Assembly: GCF_000382125.1 (NCBI RefSeq)
Contig: NZ_KB907550.1
Span: forward strand, 1 to 64,000
Reading direction: 5' to 3'
Source: Eudoraea adriatica DSM 19308
GTDB taxonomy: Bacteria > Bacteroidota > Bacteroidia > Flavobacteriales > Flavobacteriaceae
DNA: 64,000 nt
Made by a program: the position numbers and the translations under genes. Each line of letters starts with the position of its first letter. Within the stretch, counting starts at the first letter, position 1. A model generated the notes under the pieces. The model did not search any database. It worked only from the letters and a program-made list of their open reading frames with translations, and was not told the origin of the DNA. Positions 15,558-23,640 of the stretch are shown piece after piece.

Positions 15558-16352
15558 ATGGCAAAAAAAGAAGGATATCAATTAGAGTTAGAAGGCGCAA
15601 GATTCTATGAGGAGAATTTTGTCCCATCATTATTTGAAAATTGGGCAAAAAGAACAGTTGAAAAGCTAAGTTTATCTGATGGAGACCATTTATTAGATAT
15701 CGCATGTGGAACCGGAATAGTAGCTAGAATTGCAAAAGCTAGTAAAATTGGTGAATTGAGAATAACTGGAATTGATATCAATGAAGCAATGCTAGAAGTG
15801 GCGAAAGGAATTGAGCCTGAAATTGATTGGATAAGAGGGAGTGCTCAAAATTTGCCGTTTGATGATCAATCATTCGAAAAAATAAGCTGCCAATTTGGAT
15901 TTATGTTTTTTGAGGATCAAGTGAAATCGTTGAATGAAATGAAACGAATTAGAAAAAGGAAGGGAAAAACTATTATTGGAATTTGGGATAAAATTGAAGC
16001 GAACGAAGGATATTTTGACCTGTTGCAAATGATCGAAAATATTGGAGGTCGAGATTTGGGGCAAATTCTAAGATCACCGTTCAATTTAGGCGACAAAGAT
16101 GAAATTAATGAAATTGTCAAGTCAAGTGAAATTTCAAATTACAAGATTGAGACAATAAGAACAAAAGTTGAATTTCGATCAATTGATCATTGGATAGATT
16201 GCGATGTTAAAGCCTCACCAATAGCAGAAGAAATTTCGGATCAACAATATTCCGAATTACTAAAAAAGGCTAGGTTGGATCTTAATAAATATTTGACAGA
16301 AGATCAAAAAGTTAGATTTAATATGTCTGCACATATTGTAACAATCGAATAA
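15558..16352 (+). CDS. class I SAM-dependent methyltransferase (cassette 12)
   Basis: This 264-residue protein has motif I LLDIACGTGIVARIA at about residues 46-60, the acidic SAM-ribose ligand in ITGIDINEAML, and a FEKISCQFGFMFFED motif in the position of motif III. It resembles the UbiE/Methyltransf_11/25 group. The substrate is unknown. It is cytosolic, with no signal peptide. It is the only gene of cassette 12, starts 22 bp after the R' core and ends 14 bp before the next R'' core. It is similar in length and order of motifs to the methyltransferase of cassette 1, but the two are clearly divergent. Confidence 0.85.
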   Translation: MAKKEGYQLELEGARFYEENFVPSLFENWAKRTVEKLSLSDGDHLLDIACGTGIVARIAKASKIGELRITGIDINEAMLEVAKGIEPEIDWIRGSAQNLPFDDQSFEKISCQFGFMFFEDQVKSLNEMKRIRKRKGKTIIGIWDKIEANEGYFDLLQMIENIGGRDLGQILRSPFNLGDKDEINEIVKSSEISNYKIETIRTKVEFRSIDHWIDCDVKASPIAEEISDQQYSELLKKARLDLNKYLTEDQKVRFNMSAHIVTIE

Positions 16353-16365
16353 ATAGAAATACTGA

Positions 16366-16432
16366 GCATAACAAAGCATAAAATGTTCATGAGGGCTATT
16401 CGCCCTCACGCAATTTATGCGAGCCGTTACCT
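16366..16432 (+). repeat. attC site (compact, 67 bp)
   Basis: R'' core GCATAAC (16366-16372) exactly complements GTTATGC at 15530. R' core is GTTACCT (16426-16432). GCATAAAATG pairs with CAATTTATGC, and the inner GAGGGC/GCCCTC stem caps the hairpin. Confidence 0.92.
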
Positions 16433-16703
16433 GCAAGCTTTCCCCATCCTGAATAAAGGCCACATAATATTAAACATTGGATTTTTGCTTTTTGGGTGTA
16501 AAGTAAAAACATCTAATAAAAAAAGAAATTGAAGAAAAAGTAGAGTTCAATCAGGAATTGATCAATGCGCTAAAAAAATGGCTGAAGTCCACCAAATTGC
16601 GACATGCATACTGCAGGAGAATACGAAAAAATGACTAAATAACAGTGGAATTCTTTTAAGGACAGTGTCTTTACAACTCGCCAAAAAAAATGAAAAAAAT
16701 TTT
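16433..16703 (+). other. leader of cassette 13 with short degenerate coding-like fragments
   Basis: No intact gene is visible. Short coding-like runs in different frames (for example EIEEKVEFNQELINALKKW near 16528-16585, and MHTAGEYEKMTK ending with a stop at 16641) suggest a decayed small gene. I could not assign a family. The following GTAAC/CGTC motif is the likely promoter of the next gene. Confidence 0.35.
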
Positions 16704-16729
16704 GTAACGTAATCACTATTTTGATCGTC
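16704..16729 (+). promoter_or_regulatory. possible ECF-type promoter (GTAAC-N17-CGTC)
   Basis: TTTTGTAACG with GTAAC at 16704-16708 and ATCGTCATA with CGTC at 16726-16729 repeats the pattern seen at 14631-14657. It lies 40 bp upstream of the lipoprotein gene, which is a suitable distance. Confidence 0.45.
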
Positions 16730-16769
16730 ATAAGGTATTAATCATTCATAAACCAAAATTCTAGAAAAA

Positions 16770-17546
16770 ATGAAACATTTATCAAGATACTTAGTAATAA
16801 CATTCCTAATTCTATCAGGGTGTTCTGAAATTAAGCCTAAACCATTGGTTCAGAAAGTATTTATATATGAAAAGTCTAATCTAGATGGCAGTAACAAAGG
16901 GCAAATCGCAGTTTACTACGAAAAGGAAGGTAAAATAGAGGCTTTTAAATGGCATGAGGGACATCAACAAGCTACCGTTGTGAGAGCTTGGGTTAATCAG
17001 GACGATTATACAGTAAGGCGATTTGAAGCTCTGAGAACAAATCATTTGGGAAATGAAAAGCTAAACGCCGTCTTAGAGGTTACTCAAGACAGAACCGTCA
17101 ACATACAATTAGGGGATCAGAACCAAGTATTTAAATCGGCTCCTGCACAGTGGCATAGTTATGACTTTGATTTTTCAAGTCTAGGCTATGCCTACCGTTA
17201 TATTCGCAATAAGAATCAACCCATTTCATTTAATATTCTTGACATTGAATTAAATCAAACTCCATACAATTTAAAAGATTTCGGTTCTGTAGAAATGACA
17301 TTTCTCGGAGAGGAGGAAAAATTGTCTAGACAAGTATTAAAATATGGAATCGATGGACCAGGTCTTGATAATCGGGGAGGCTATATATGGTTTGGTAAGT
17401 CGGATAGCGTGCTAGTGGCTTTTGAGATAGAAAAACCTGATGAACCTGGTTATGAATCAGGTAAATTAGAGTTAAAAGAGACATTACAGATGAATCAAAA
17501 AGAATGGGCAGAGTTCAAAATGAATAAATTGAGTAACAGTCATTAG
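16770..17546 (+). CDS. hypothetical lipoprotein (cassette 13)
   Basis: This 258-residue protein has a lipoprotein signal (lipobox ILSGC, Cys18). The mature part is predicted rich in beta strands (for example AVYYEKEGKIEAFKWHEG, VRAWVNQDDYTVRRFEAL, GYIWFGKSDSVLVAFEIEKPDEPGYESGKLELKE). No catalytic motif is apparent and I do not recognise the family. It is cell-envelope located. It is the only intact gene in cassette 13 (16426-18107), whose terminal cores match exactly. The downstream part of the same cassette contains a transposase fragment. Confidence 0.65.
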   Translation: MKHLSRYLVITFLILSGCSEIKPKPLVQKVFIYEKSNLDGSNKGQIAVYYEKEGKIEAFKWHEGHQQATVVRAWVNQDDYTVRRFEALRTNHLGNEKLNAVLEVTQDRTVNIQLGDQNQVFKSAPAQWHSYDFDFSSLGYAYRYIRNKNQPISFNILDIELNQTPYNLKDFGSVEMTFLGEEEKLSRQVLKYGIDGPGLDNRGGYIWFGKSDSVLVAFEIEKPDEPGYESGKLELKETLQMNQKEWAEFKMNKLSNSH

Positions 17547-17730
17547 CACAATAGTTAGGTTAGACAAAACTCACAGTGCACTGCAGATGAAATTATTCTA
17601 AGTCTTTTAAAGTGATTAAAAAACAACAAGAATTTTATCTAAAATAACAACGTAATTATAATGCTTGATTCGTAAAGATGCTTTTAATAGATTGCTAATT
17701 AATTCATTACGAATGATTGTGATAAATTAG

Positions 17731-17844
17731 GTTAAGTTATATAAAGCAAAGTATAATGCTAAAGTTCTATGTTTAAAATGTGGTATCTCAAGACTTGCAA
17801 TTCGAAAATGGTTAAATCGTTATAATGAATTTGATAAAACTTAA
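17731..17844 (+). pseudogene. transposase helix-turn-helix remnant (IS481/IS3-like)
   Basis: In frame 17731-17844 the DNA encodes VKLYKAKYNAKVLCLKCG followed by ISRLAIRKWLNRYNEFDKT and a stop. This has the shape of the N-terminal helix-turn-helix of IS481/IS3-type transposases ('..GISR.TIRKWL.RY.E'). A stop codon lies just upstream in frame (17728) and there is no catalytic DDE region nearby, so it is a decayed fragment. Surrounding DNA from 17547 to 17979 is otherwise AT-rich and holds no gene I can see. Confidence 0.6.
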
Positions 17845-17979
17845 TTCATTATTTTACTGACATCTAGAATTGGTTATCTTTTTTTAATACGTCTTATAGC
17901 AAATGGAACAACTGATAGTTTTATTTCGAAGGTGGAAAAAATGTTAAATTAAAGAAAAGTAAAACAGAAAAAAGCCAGC

Positions 17980-18114
17980 AGGTAACAACGGCTCCTATGA
18001 AAAGCAATAGCGGTTTGGGTGCCAACTCAGACCGTTTTCTGTTAAATTAAGTATCTTTCTATCCTAAAAGCAAGAGTATTAATTCTGCTACTGCTCTTAT
18101 ACTAAACGTTACAG
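17980..18114 (+). repeat. attC site
   Basis: R'' core AGGTAAC (17980-17986) exactly complements GTTACCT at 16426. R' core is GTTACAG (18108-18114). AAAAGCAATAGCGG pairs imperfectly with CTGCTACTGCTCTTATAC. Confidence 0.85.
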
Positions 18115-18133
18115 TCAATTAATAACCAGCATA

Positions 18134-19966
18134 ATGAACAAAATAGTCTTAAGTCTACTTGGAGTTGTCATTTTGATGTCATGTGATAATTCAAGTAAAG
18201 AAAAAGTTGCCTTCAGGGATTTAAACAAAAATGACAGATTGGATGTTTACGAAGACTCCACACAATCTATTGAAGCAAGAATTGATGATTTACTTTCGCA
18301 AATGACTCTGGAAGAAAAGGCAGGGTTGATGTTCAACGCCATTTCCGGGGTGGGAATGGGAGAAGGAACTCAAAGGGTAGACTCCTTAATTGCGAAAGTC
18401 AACATCAATCATTTGGACATGCCCGGAATGGCAAGGGCGGAACAAGTTTTAGAACACAACAACAAATTGCAAAAGATTGCCGAAAATACAAGGCTGGGTA
18501 TTCCGATTACGTTTTATTCGGACCCCAGACATGGTATTCGAAAAAATGAAATGACGGGTGAAAACCGTTTTCATTCCTGGTGGCCTTCGGAACTAGGTTT
18601 TGGTGCCATTGGAGACGAAGCATTGGTTAAGGAATTTGGGGATATAGAACGCCAGGAGTATTTGGCATTGGGCATACGATTGGCCCTGCACCCTATGGCA
18701 GATTTGGCCACCGAGCCCCGATGGTTTCGTACATATACTACGTTTGGGGAAGATGCCAACTTATCCGCAAAACTTACCAAAGCCTATATTGAAGGTTTTC
18801 AAGGTGAACAACTTGGCAAACACAGCGTACTTTGCCAAACCAAACACTTTCCCGGTGCCGGGCCTCAAAAGGATGGAATGGATGCGCATTTTCCGTCAGG
18901 TAAAGAGCAGGTGTATCCCGGAGGTATGTTCGACTACCACTTAAAACCATTCACCGAAGGGGCCTTACCAGCCGGTACTGCGCAACTAATGCTCTATTAT
19001 GGGGTACCCGTTGACATCACGGAAGAACAAGTCGCCTTCGGATATAACAAGGAAATAGTTACCGATTTGTTAAGGGATTCATTGGGATTTAAGGGTGTTG
19101 TATGTACAGATTGGGCTTTGGTAACTGATAATCCGGCGAAACCGGCTTCGGCCTGGGGTGTGGAACATCTAAGCCCAAAAGAACGCGTCAAAAAAATTAT
19201 CGATGCCGGGGTGGATATGTTAGGTGGGGAGTCTTGTGCAGAGTTGGTAGTCGAAGTGGTCCAAGAAGGCAGCATTACAGAAGCCAGATTGGATGAATCT
19301 ATCCGTAGGATATTACACGATAAATTTGTTTTAGGGCTTTTTGACAACCCCTATTTGAACAAAGAGGATTTAAAGGTTTTTAAAAATGAGTCTTTTAAGG
19401 AAAAAGGAAAGGAGGCGCAGCGGAAATCATTAGTGCTTTTAAAAAATGAAGGGAGCATTCTGCCCCTCGACCAAAATATCAAAGTTTATCCTAGTGGGAT
19501 AGATGCCAAAGCAATAAGCAAATATGCCACTATTGCTGCAACTCCTGAAGAAGCTGATGTCATCGTTCTAAAATTTGGAACGCCCTTCACCCCGGTTGAA
19601 GACCCAAAATTCTTTTTAGAGCGAATCTTTCATCAAGGCCGGTTAGATTTTCCGGAAGCCAAAAAGCGTGAGATGCTGAAATTGATTAAGACCAAACCCA
19701 CCATTTCCATATTTACCATGAACCGTCCCGCTGTAATCCCGGAAATTAATACTGGCAGCAGCGCTTTAATTGTTGATTTCGAATGCCAGGATGATATTTT
19801 AGCAGAATTGATATTTGGCAAATTCAATCCTACAGGAAAATTGCCTATTGAAATGCCTTCTAGTGTGAAAGCAGTAGAAGATCAATTGGAAGACGTCCCT
19901 CATGATTCGAAAGATCCTTTATATCAATTTGGTTTTGGATTGGAATATCAAAAGAACAATAACTGA
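18134..19966 (+). CDS. glycoside hydrolase family 3 protein, lipoprotein (cassette 14)
   Basis: This 610-residue protein has a lipoprotein signal (lipobox LMSC, Cys17), then an EF-hand-like DLNKNDRLDVYED stretch (about 32-44) and the RIDDLLSQMTLEEKAGLMF block that opens GH3 enzymes. The (beta/alpha)8 domain has CQTKHFPGAGP and the nucleophile region GVVCTDWAL (D326). The C-terminal alpha/beta sandwich follows, from ARKS.VLLKNEGSILPL-type sequence (KGKEAQRKSLVLLKNE) to KLPIEMPSS. There is no fibronectin type III domain. It probably hydrolyses beta-glycosides or related sugars at the cell surface; exact specificity is unknown. It is the last cassette gene. Its opening core GTTACAG is one mismatch from being complementary to CTTTAAC at 19967. 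Confidence 0.88.
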   Translation: MNKIVLSLLGVVILMSCDNSSKEKVAFRDLNKNDRLDVYEDSTQSIEARIDDLLSQMTLEEKAGLMFNAISGVGMGEGTQRVDSLIAKVNINHLDMPGMARAEQVLEHNNKLQKIAENTRLGIPITFYSDPRHGIRKNEMTGENRFHSWWPSELGFGAIGDEALVKEFGDIERQEYLALGIRLALHPMADLATEPRWFRTYTTFGEDANLSAKLTKAYIEGFQGEQLGKHSVLCQTKHFPGAGPQKDGMDAHFPSGKEQVYPGGMFDYHLKPFTEGALPAGTAQLMLYYGVPVDITEEQVAFGYNKEIVTDLLRDSLGFKGVVCTDWALVTDNPAKPASAWGVEHLSPKERVKKIIDAGVDMLGGESCAELVVEVVQEGSITEARLDESIRRILHDKFVLGLFDNPYLNKEDLKVFKNESFKEKGKEAQRKSLVLLKNEGSILPLDQNIKVYPSGIDAKAISKYATIAATPEEADVIVLKFGTPFTPVEDPKFFLERIFHQGRLDFPEAKKREMLKLIKTKPTISIFTMNRPAVIPEINTGSSALIVDFECQDDILAELIFGKFNPTGKLPIEMPSSVKAVEDQLEDVPHDSKDPLYQFGFGLEYQKNNN

Positions 19967-20032
19967 CTTTAACTATAGCTAAAATGTCAATGCGGGCTAA
20001 TCGCCCATATTGGATTTAGCCGAACCTTTGCA
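19967..20032 (+). repeat. decayed terminal attC site
   Basis: CTTTAAC (19967-19973) is one base from the expected R'' core CTGTAAC. TAGCTAAAATGTCAATGCGGG pairs imperfectly with CCCATATTGGATTTAGCCGAA. The R' position reads CCTTTGC instead of GTTNNNN, so the site is probably no longer fully functional. It marks the right end of the array. Confidence 0.65.
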
Positions 20033-20123
20033 GCCAATTCGAAGTTTATCACATGATAAATATCATGCCATCATGCAATAAAAACGAGTACCTTTATTTT
20101 TGGGTTAGTATTATCGGCTAATT

Positions 20124-20285
20124 GGTAAGGTTCAGCGCACTGTGCCCGCTGCCTTCACGGGATCCGAGACCTTTGATGTCGGCATGGACACGGCTTCGCC
20201 CGTTACGAACGACTACTTCGAGAAAGCACCATTTAAATTTGAAGGTACATTGAATAAGCTGCATTTTAAATACTTCAAAGAATAG
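20124..20285 (+). pseudogene. arylsulfatase C-terminal remnant
   Basis: The frame ending at the TAG at 20283-20285 encodes GKVQRTVPAAFTGSETFD and continues VGMDTASPVTNDYFEKAPFK to GTLNKLHFKYFKE. This is the characteristic beta-sheet tail of bacterial arylsulfatases (sulfatase C-terminal domain). Upstream frames are closed (TAG at 20106-20108) and no catalytic sulfatase domain is present. It is a truncated remnant. It ends 35 bp before the alkylsulfatase-like gene, so the two were probably neighbours in one sulfatase operon before the array or a deletion removed the rest. Confidence 0.8.
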
Positions 20286-20320
20286 AAAACAGTGTCATAT
20301 AATCAATAAAAAGTAAACAA

Positions 20321-22174
20321 ATGTATCCAACTAAAATCATAAACCGTTTAGTTAAAAGCGTTCTTATTTGTTTTGTTCTGTCCGCATGCTTTGAATCGCT
20401 CGTAGCACAGGAAGTATCACCCTATATGGGCGGAGAGGTAGAACTGGTAGAAGCTCCTAATGGGGCGATTGCCAACAAGCAAATCCTCGATGGAGTTGAT
20501 AAAGTGTCCTGGCTCGAACCGACTATCGAGCAGCCTGCCGAGGGAATCTGGGTATTTGGCGGCTATGGCCTGGCGCCAATTTCTATTATAGATACAGATG
20601 AAGGCTTGATTGCATTCGATACAGGCGACACAAAACATGACGGTGAAATCCTGCTTGAGGCGATTCGTACGGTGACCGATAAGCCGATCAGGGCCATCAT
20701 CTACGGACACTCGCATACGGCCTTCGGAGCCGGGGTGCTGGCTGAAGGTCAGGAGGACGTTCAGGTTATCGGCCACCCAAATCTCAATGCGGTGGTGGAG
20801 GCGAACGCAAAGGCAGCAGGTTTTCCTGCCTACTTCCCTGAAATCGGGCCCTACCTAACGGCTCGGGGGTTAATCCAGTTCAACGCCTTTATGCCCAAGG
20901 AAGGCCCGGACGCCTGGGTGGTGCCGACAACCTTCCCGGAAGATTTCGAGCTGGCATACATGCCTGTAAATACTCCGGTCGAGGACGGGCAGGAACTGAC
21001 TGTGCTGGGACAGAAAATGCAATTTTTTACCAAATACGGATCGGATGACAAGGTACACACCACGGTATGGTTGCCCGAACGAGAAATTCTTTTCACCACT
21101 TTACTTTGGTCTAGCCCGCCACAGCTTTACTCTGTGCGAGGGGATGTTTTTCGCGATCCCAGAGAATGGATTAAAGGTCTTAAGTTTAATCGAGATCTTG
21201 AACCGGAAGTATTGATTTCGGCTGCAGCAAAACCGGTTATAGGGAAAGAAGAAATTCGTAAGCGATTAGAAGGCTATCTGGACGGGGCGAGTTTCGTACT
21301 AGACCAAAGCCTCCGTGGTATACTGGGAGGAAAGACCCCTGATGAACTGCGCCACCTGGTAAGTTTGCCCGAATATCTGAGGGAAGTCCCTAACAACCTG
21401 GAAAGTTATGGCGAAGTATCCTCCTATCCGCCGGCCATTTATTACCAATCTGTTGGCTGGTATGATAACGATGCCCTTAACCTGGCTCCCGTCCCACCTC
21501 TGGAAGAGGCCAAACGTATTGTTCCTCTGATGGGAGGTCGTAGCAAGGTATTGGCAGCCGCCTCCGAGGCCATGAATAAAAATGAATATTCCTGGGCCGC
21601 CCAGCTGGTCAATTACCTGTACCGACTAAACCCGGAAGACGAAGAAGCCCGTAAAATCAAGGCAGAGGCCCTCCGGCAGATGGCTTATGTGTCTACCGGG
21701 GCGAATAACCGGGCCCACCTAATGTCCCAGGCGCTGGCTTTAGAAGGCAAGGTGACCCTGCCAACAGTAATACCTCCCGCCCCCGAGACCATAGCAGCCT
21801 TTCCGGATACCTTTGTGGACTATATGCGGGTACGTCTCGATCCGAAAAAAAGCGGGGAGACGGATAAGGTACTACGTTTCGATTTTGAAGAAGGAGCCAG
21901 TGCAGGCTTGCACGTGCGCCGCGCCATAGCCGAATTTATCGAAGCACCCAGTGAATACCTGCGTGAACCAGATATCTTGATGGAACTATCCGAAGAAGCC
22001 TGGGCTAAGGTCTACCTAAGTGCGGAACCTATCCGTGATTTGATCCAAAACGGGGAGATCAAGGTGACCAAAGGGGATGCCCAGGAGGCCGCAAGGATAT
22101 TGGAACTTTTTGATCGCTACGATCCGGCTAAAGCGGTGGTGGTGCCTCCCACTATTAGGCAGGATCATATGTAG
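20321..22174 (+). CDS. alkylsulfatase-like metallo-beta-lactamase-fold protein
   Basis: This 617-residue protein has an N-terminal signal peptide (to about residue 30). A metallo-beta-lactamase-like domain (about 75-325), an alkylsulfatase dimerisation domain (PAIYYQSVGWYDNDALNL and the helical block to about 500) and a C-terminal SCP2-like domain follow. This is the three-part layout of SdsA1/BDS1 alkylsulfatases, which split alkyl sulfate esters. The metal motif, normally HxHxDH, reads HSHTAF at 130-135: both second-site ligands are replaced. Catalysis is therefore altered or lost, or this is a distinct subfamily. GC content and codon choice are higher than in the cassette array. A DUF1254/DUF1214 pseudogene follows 27 bp later. 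Confidence 0.82.
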   Translation: MYPTKIINRLVKSVLICFVLSACFESLVAQEVSPYMGGEVELVEAPNGAIANKQILDGVDKVSWLEPTIEQPAEGIWVFGGYGLAPISIIDTDEGLIAFDTGDTKHDGEILLEAIRTVTDKPIRAIIYGHSHTAFGAGVLAEGQEDVQVIGHPNLNAVVEANAKAAGFPAYFPEIGPYLTARGLIQFNAFMPKEGPDAWVVPTTFPEDFELAYMPVNTPVEDGQELTVLGQKMQFFTKYGSDDKVHTTVWLPEREILFTTLLWSSPPQLYSVRGDVFRDPREWIKGLKFNRDLEPEVLISAAAKPVIGKEEIRKRLEGYLDGASFVLDQSLRGILGGKTPDELRHLVSLPEYLREVPNNLESYGEVSSYPPAIYYQSVGWYDNDALNLAPVPPLEEAKRIVPLMGGRSKVLAAASEAMNKNEYSWAAQLVNYLYRLNPEDEEARKIKAEALRQMAYVSTGANNRAHLMSQALALEGKVTLPTVIPPAPETIAAFPDTFVDYMRVRLDPKKSGETDKVLRFDFEEGASAGLHVRRAIAEFIEAPSEYLREPDILMELSEEAWAKVYLSAEPIRDLIQNGEIKVTKGDAQEAARILELFDRYDPAKAVVVPPTIRQDHM

Positions 22175-22201
22175 TTAAAACAAAAATAGAAAATCAATAA
22201 A

Positions 22202-23494
22202 ATGAAGCATATCAAATTCTGGATAGCAATCCTGATAGGATTCGCGATCACCAGCTGCGGCCAGGCTGAAAAACAATCCGCCCTTGAAACCGACGAAAAC
22301 GGTGTGGCCATTTTAAGCGACGAACAAGTCGAGGAGATCGTAAAGCGCTCCTACTAGTATGTTGCCATGTTCAATGTAAACAACAAAGACTCCATGCAGT
22401 ATGGTGGTTGGAATGTAACGGATTTCGATGACCAGCCCAAGGACCACACCTTCCAGGTGATCGCACGACCCAACAATGACACCTACTACATCACCGGAAT
22501 TATCGATGTAAGAAAGGATGCAGTTATTCTGGACATGCCGGCCTTCGATTCAAATTATGTGTCACTGATGATCACCGGGTACGACCATTATGTGAACATT
22601 CCGATGTCTACCCGTCTTGGAGATTTCCAGAAAGCTGAAAAAATGCTCGTTTATTCGGAACGAACTGGAGGCTACAAGGAAGGAGAAAAGATTGAAGGTG
22701 TTGACCGTTATTTCGAAGTTACAGGGGATTTTATATCCGCTGTATTCCGCGTCATGCCCCACATTAATGATCCTGAACGCTATCACCGTATCACAGGCCA
22801 AATGAATGACTTTAAAATGTATACCCTTTCAGCCTACCAAACAGGGGAACCAACCCCAAAGGAAGATGTCGAACTTCCACAAGTTGGAAAAACCGATGTG
22901 GATGTTTATGCCAACAACCTCCTGGAGGTGATGCAGTTCATTTTTAACCACACCATCTTTGATCCGGAAAATGAACTCGACCAGAAACTACTTGCATTGT
23001 ACGAACCGCTCGGAGTGGTTCCCGGTCAGGCCTTCGACACAAATAAGGTGGTAAAGCTGGACAGTGAGAAATTCCGCGATATCGCCCAACGCATTACCGA
23101 CGAGGAGATGGCCAAAGCCGATAAACTGGCCGCCAGTACTGGCCTATTCCAGCCAAAAGGTGAAATCAGCTTAGATTTGCTTCTCTTCCAATCCGTTTTT
23201 GGCCCTATTGGTCAACCCGCACAAGAAGCGGTCTATCCGGCAGTTGCATCCGCCGATGGCGAGTCAATGAATGCCCAAAACGACTATGTGATCAGTATGA
23301 GCAAGGAAGAAATGCCTCCGGCCAACGCCTTTTGGTCGTTTACCTTGTATGATACCGAAAATGGGTTTTTCCTGCCCAATGAGCGCAAGAAGTACAACGT
23401 CAGCGAAAACACGGGAATGAAGCTGAATGAAGAGGGTGGTATTGTATTTTCAGTGCGAGCCGTTCTCAGGAACAGCGAAGCTATCTCCTGGTGA
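22202..23494 (+). pseudogene. DUF1254/DUF1214 family lipoprotein, interrupted by an in-frame amber codon
   Basis: An ATG at 22202 opens a lipoprotein signal (MKHIKFWIAILIGFAITSCG) and continues in frame to EEIVKRSY. A TAG at 22355-22357 follows, and the same frame then reads YVAMFNVNNKDSMQYGGWN and the rest of the DUF1254/DUF1214 fold (for example VEANDYV-like 'NAQNDYVISMSKEE', 'PPANAFWSFTLYDTENGFFLPNERKKYNVSE'). The stop replaces a residue between two conserved Tyr, most simply CAG to TAG. The C-terminus also ends early, just after NEEGGIVF, where the family usually continues through an NWLP..RLY segment. It is a probable pseudogene. Restart at ATG 22367 would lose the signal peptide. Confidence 0.75.
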
Positions 23495-23640
23495 GGCTAC
23501 TATCTACTTTATTAGCTCTTTGTTTCCAAAATCTTAAGTATATTAGTAAGCAGGGAGTATTCTGTGGCAGACACTTATTGTAACACTATCTTTTTGCCTT
23601 AGAACAGACTTCATTAAAGGCTTTTATCGCTTACTTATAT

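Larger units (their letters stand above)
338..20032 (+). mobile_element. integron gene-cassette array (14 cassettes, no integrase in window)
   Basis: Fifteen imperfect palindromes alternate with genes that all lie on the plus strand. Each palindrome opens with a ..YYAAC core and ends with a GTTRRRY-like core, with complementary L-box sequences just inside. In 11 of 14 cassettes the first seven bases exactly complement the seven-base R'' core at the cassette's far end (for example GTTGTGG at 1488 and CCACAAC at 2348, or GTTACCT at 16426 and AGGTAAC at 17980). That relation arises when a cassette circle's attC is cut and inserted. Content is typical of sedentary arrays (two toxin-antitoxin pairs, methyltransferases, hypothetical proteins) but also includes cassettes up to about 3.5 kb. 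The array may continue left of the IS110 element. On the right it ends at a decayed attC. Confidence 0.88.

Noticed and set aside
15425-15610. 61-codon frame overlapping an attC site and a methyltransferase start
   Set aside because: It consists mostly of attC palindrome and runs out of frame into a well-supported gene.
338-18114. Regularly interspersed palindromes considered as CRISPR or REP-type repeats
   Set aside because: Spacing is gene-sized, the palindromes differ in sequence, and their end cores follow the cassette complementarity rule. They are attC sites, not CRISPR or REP.
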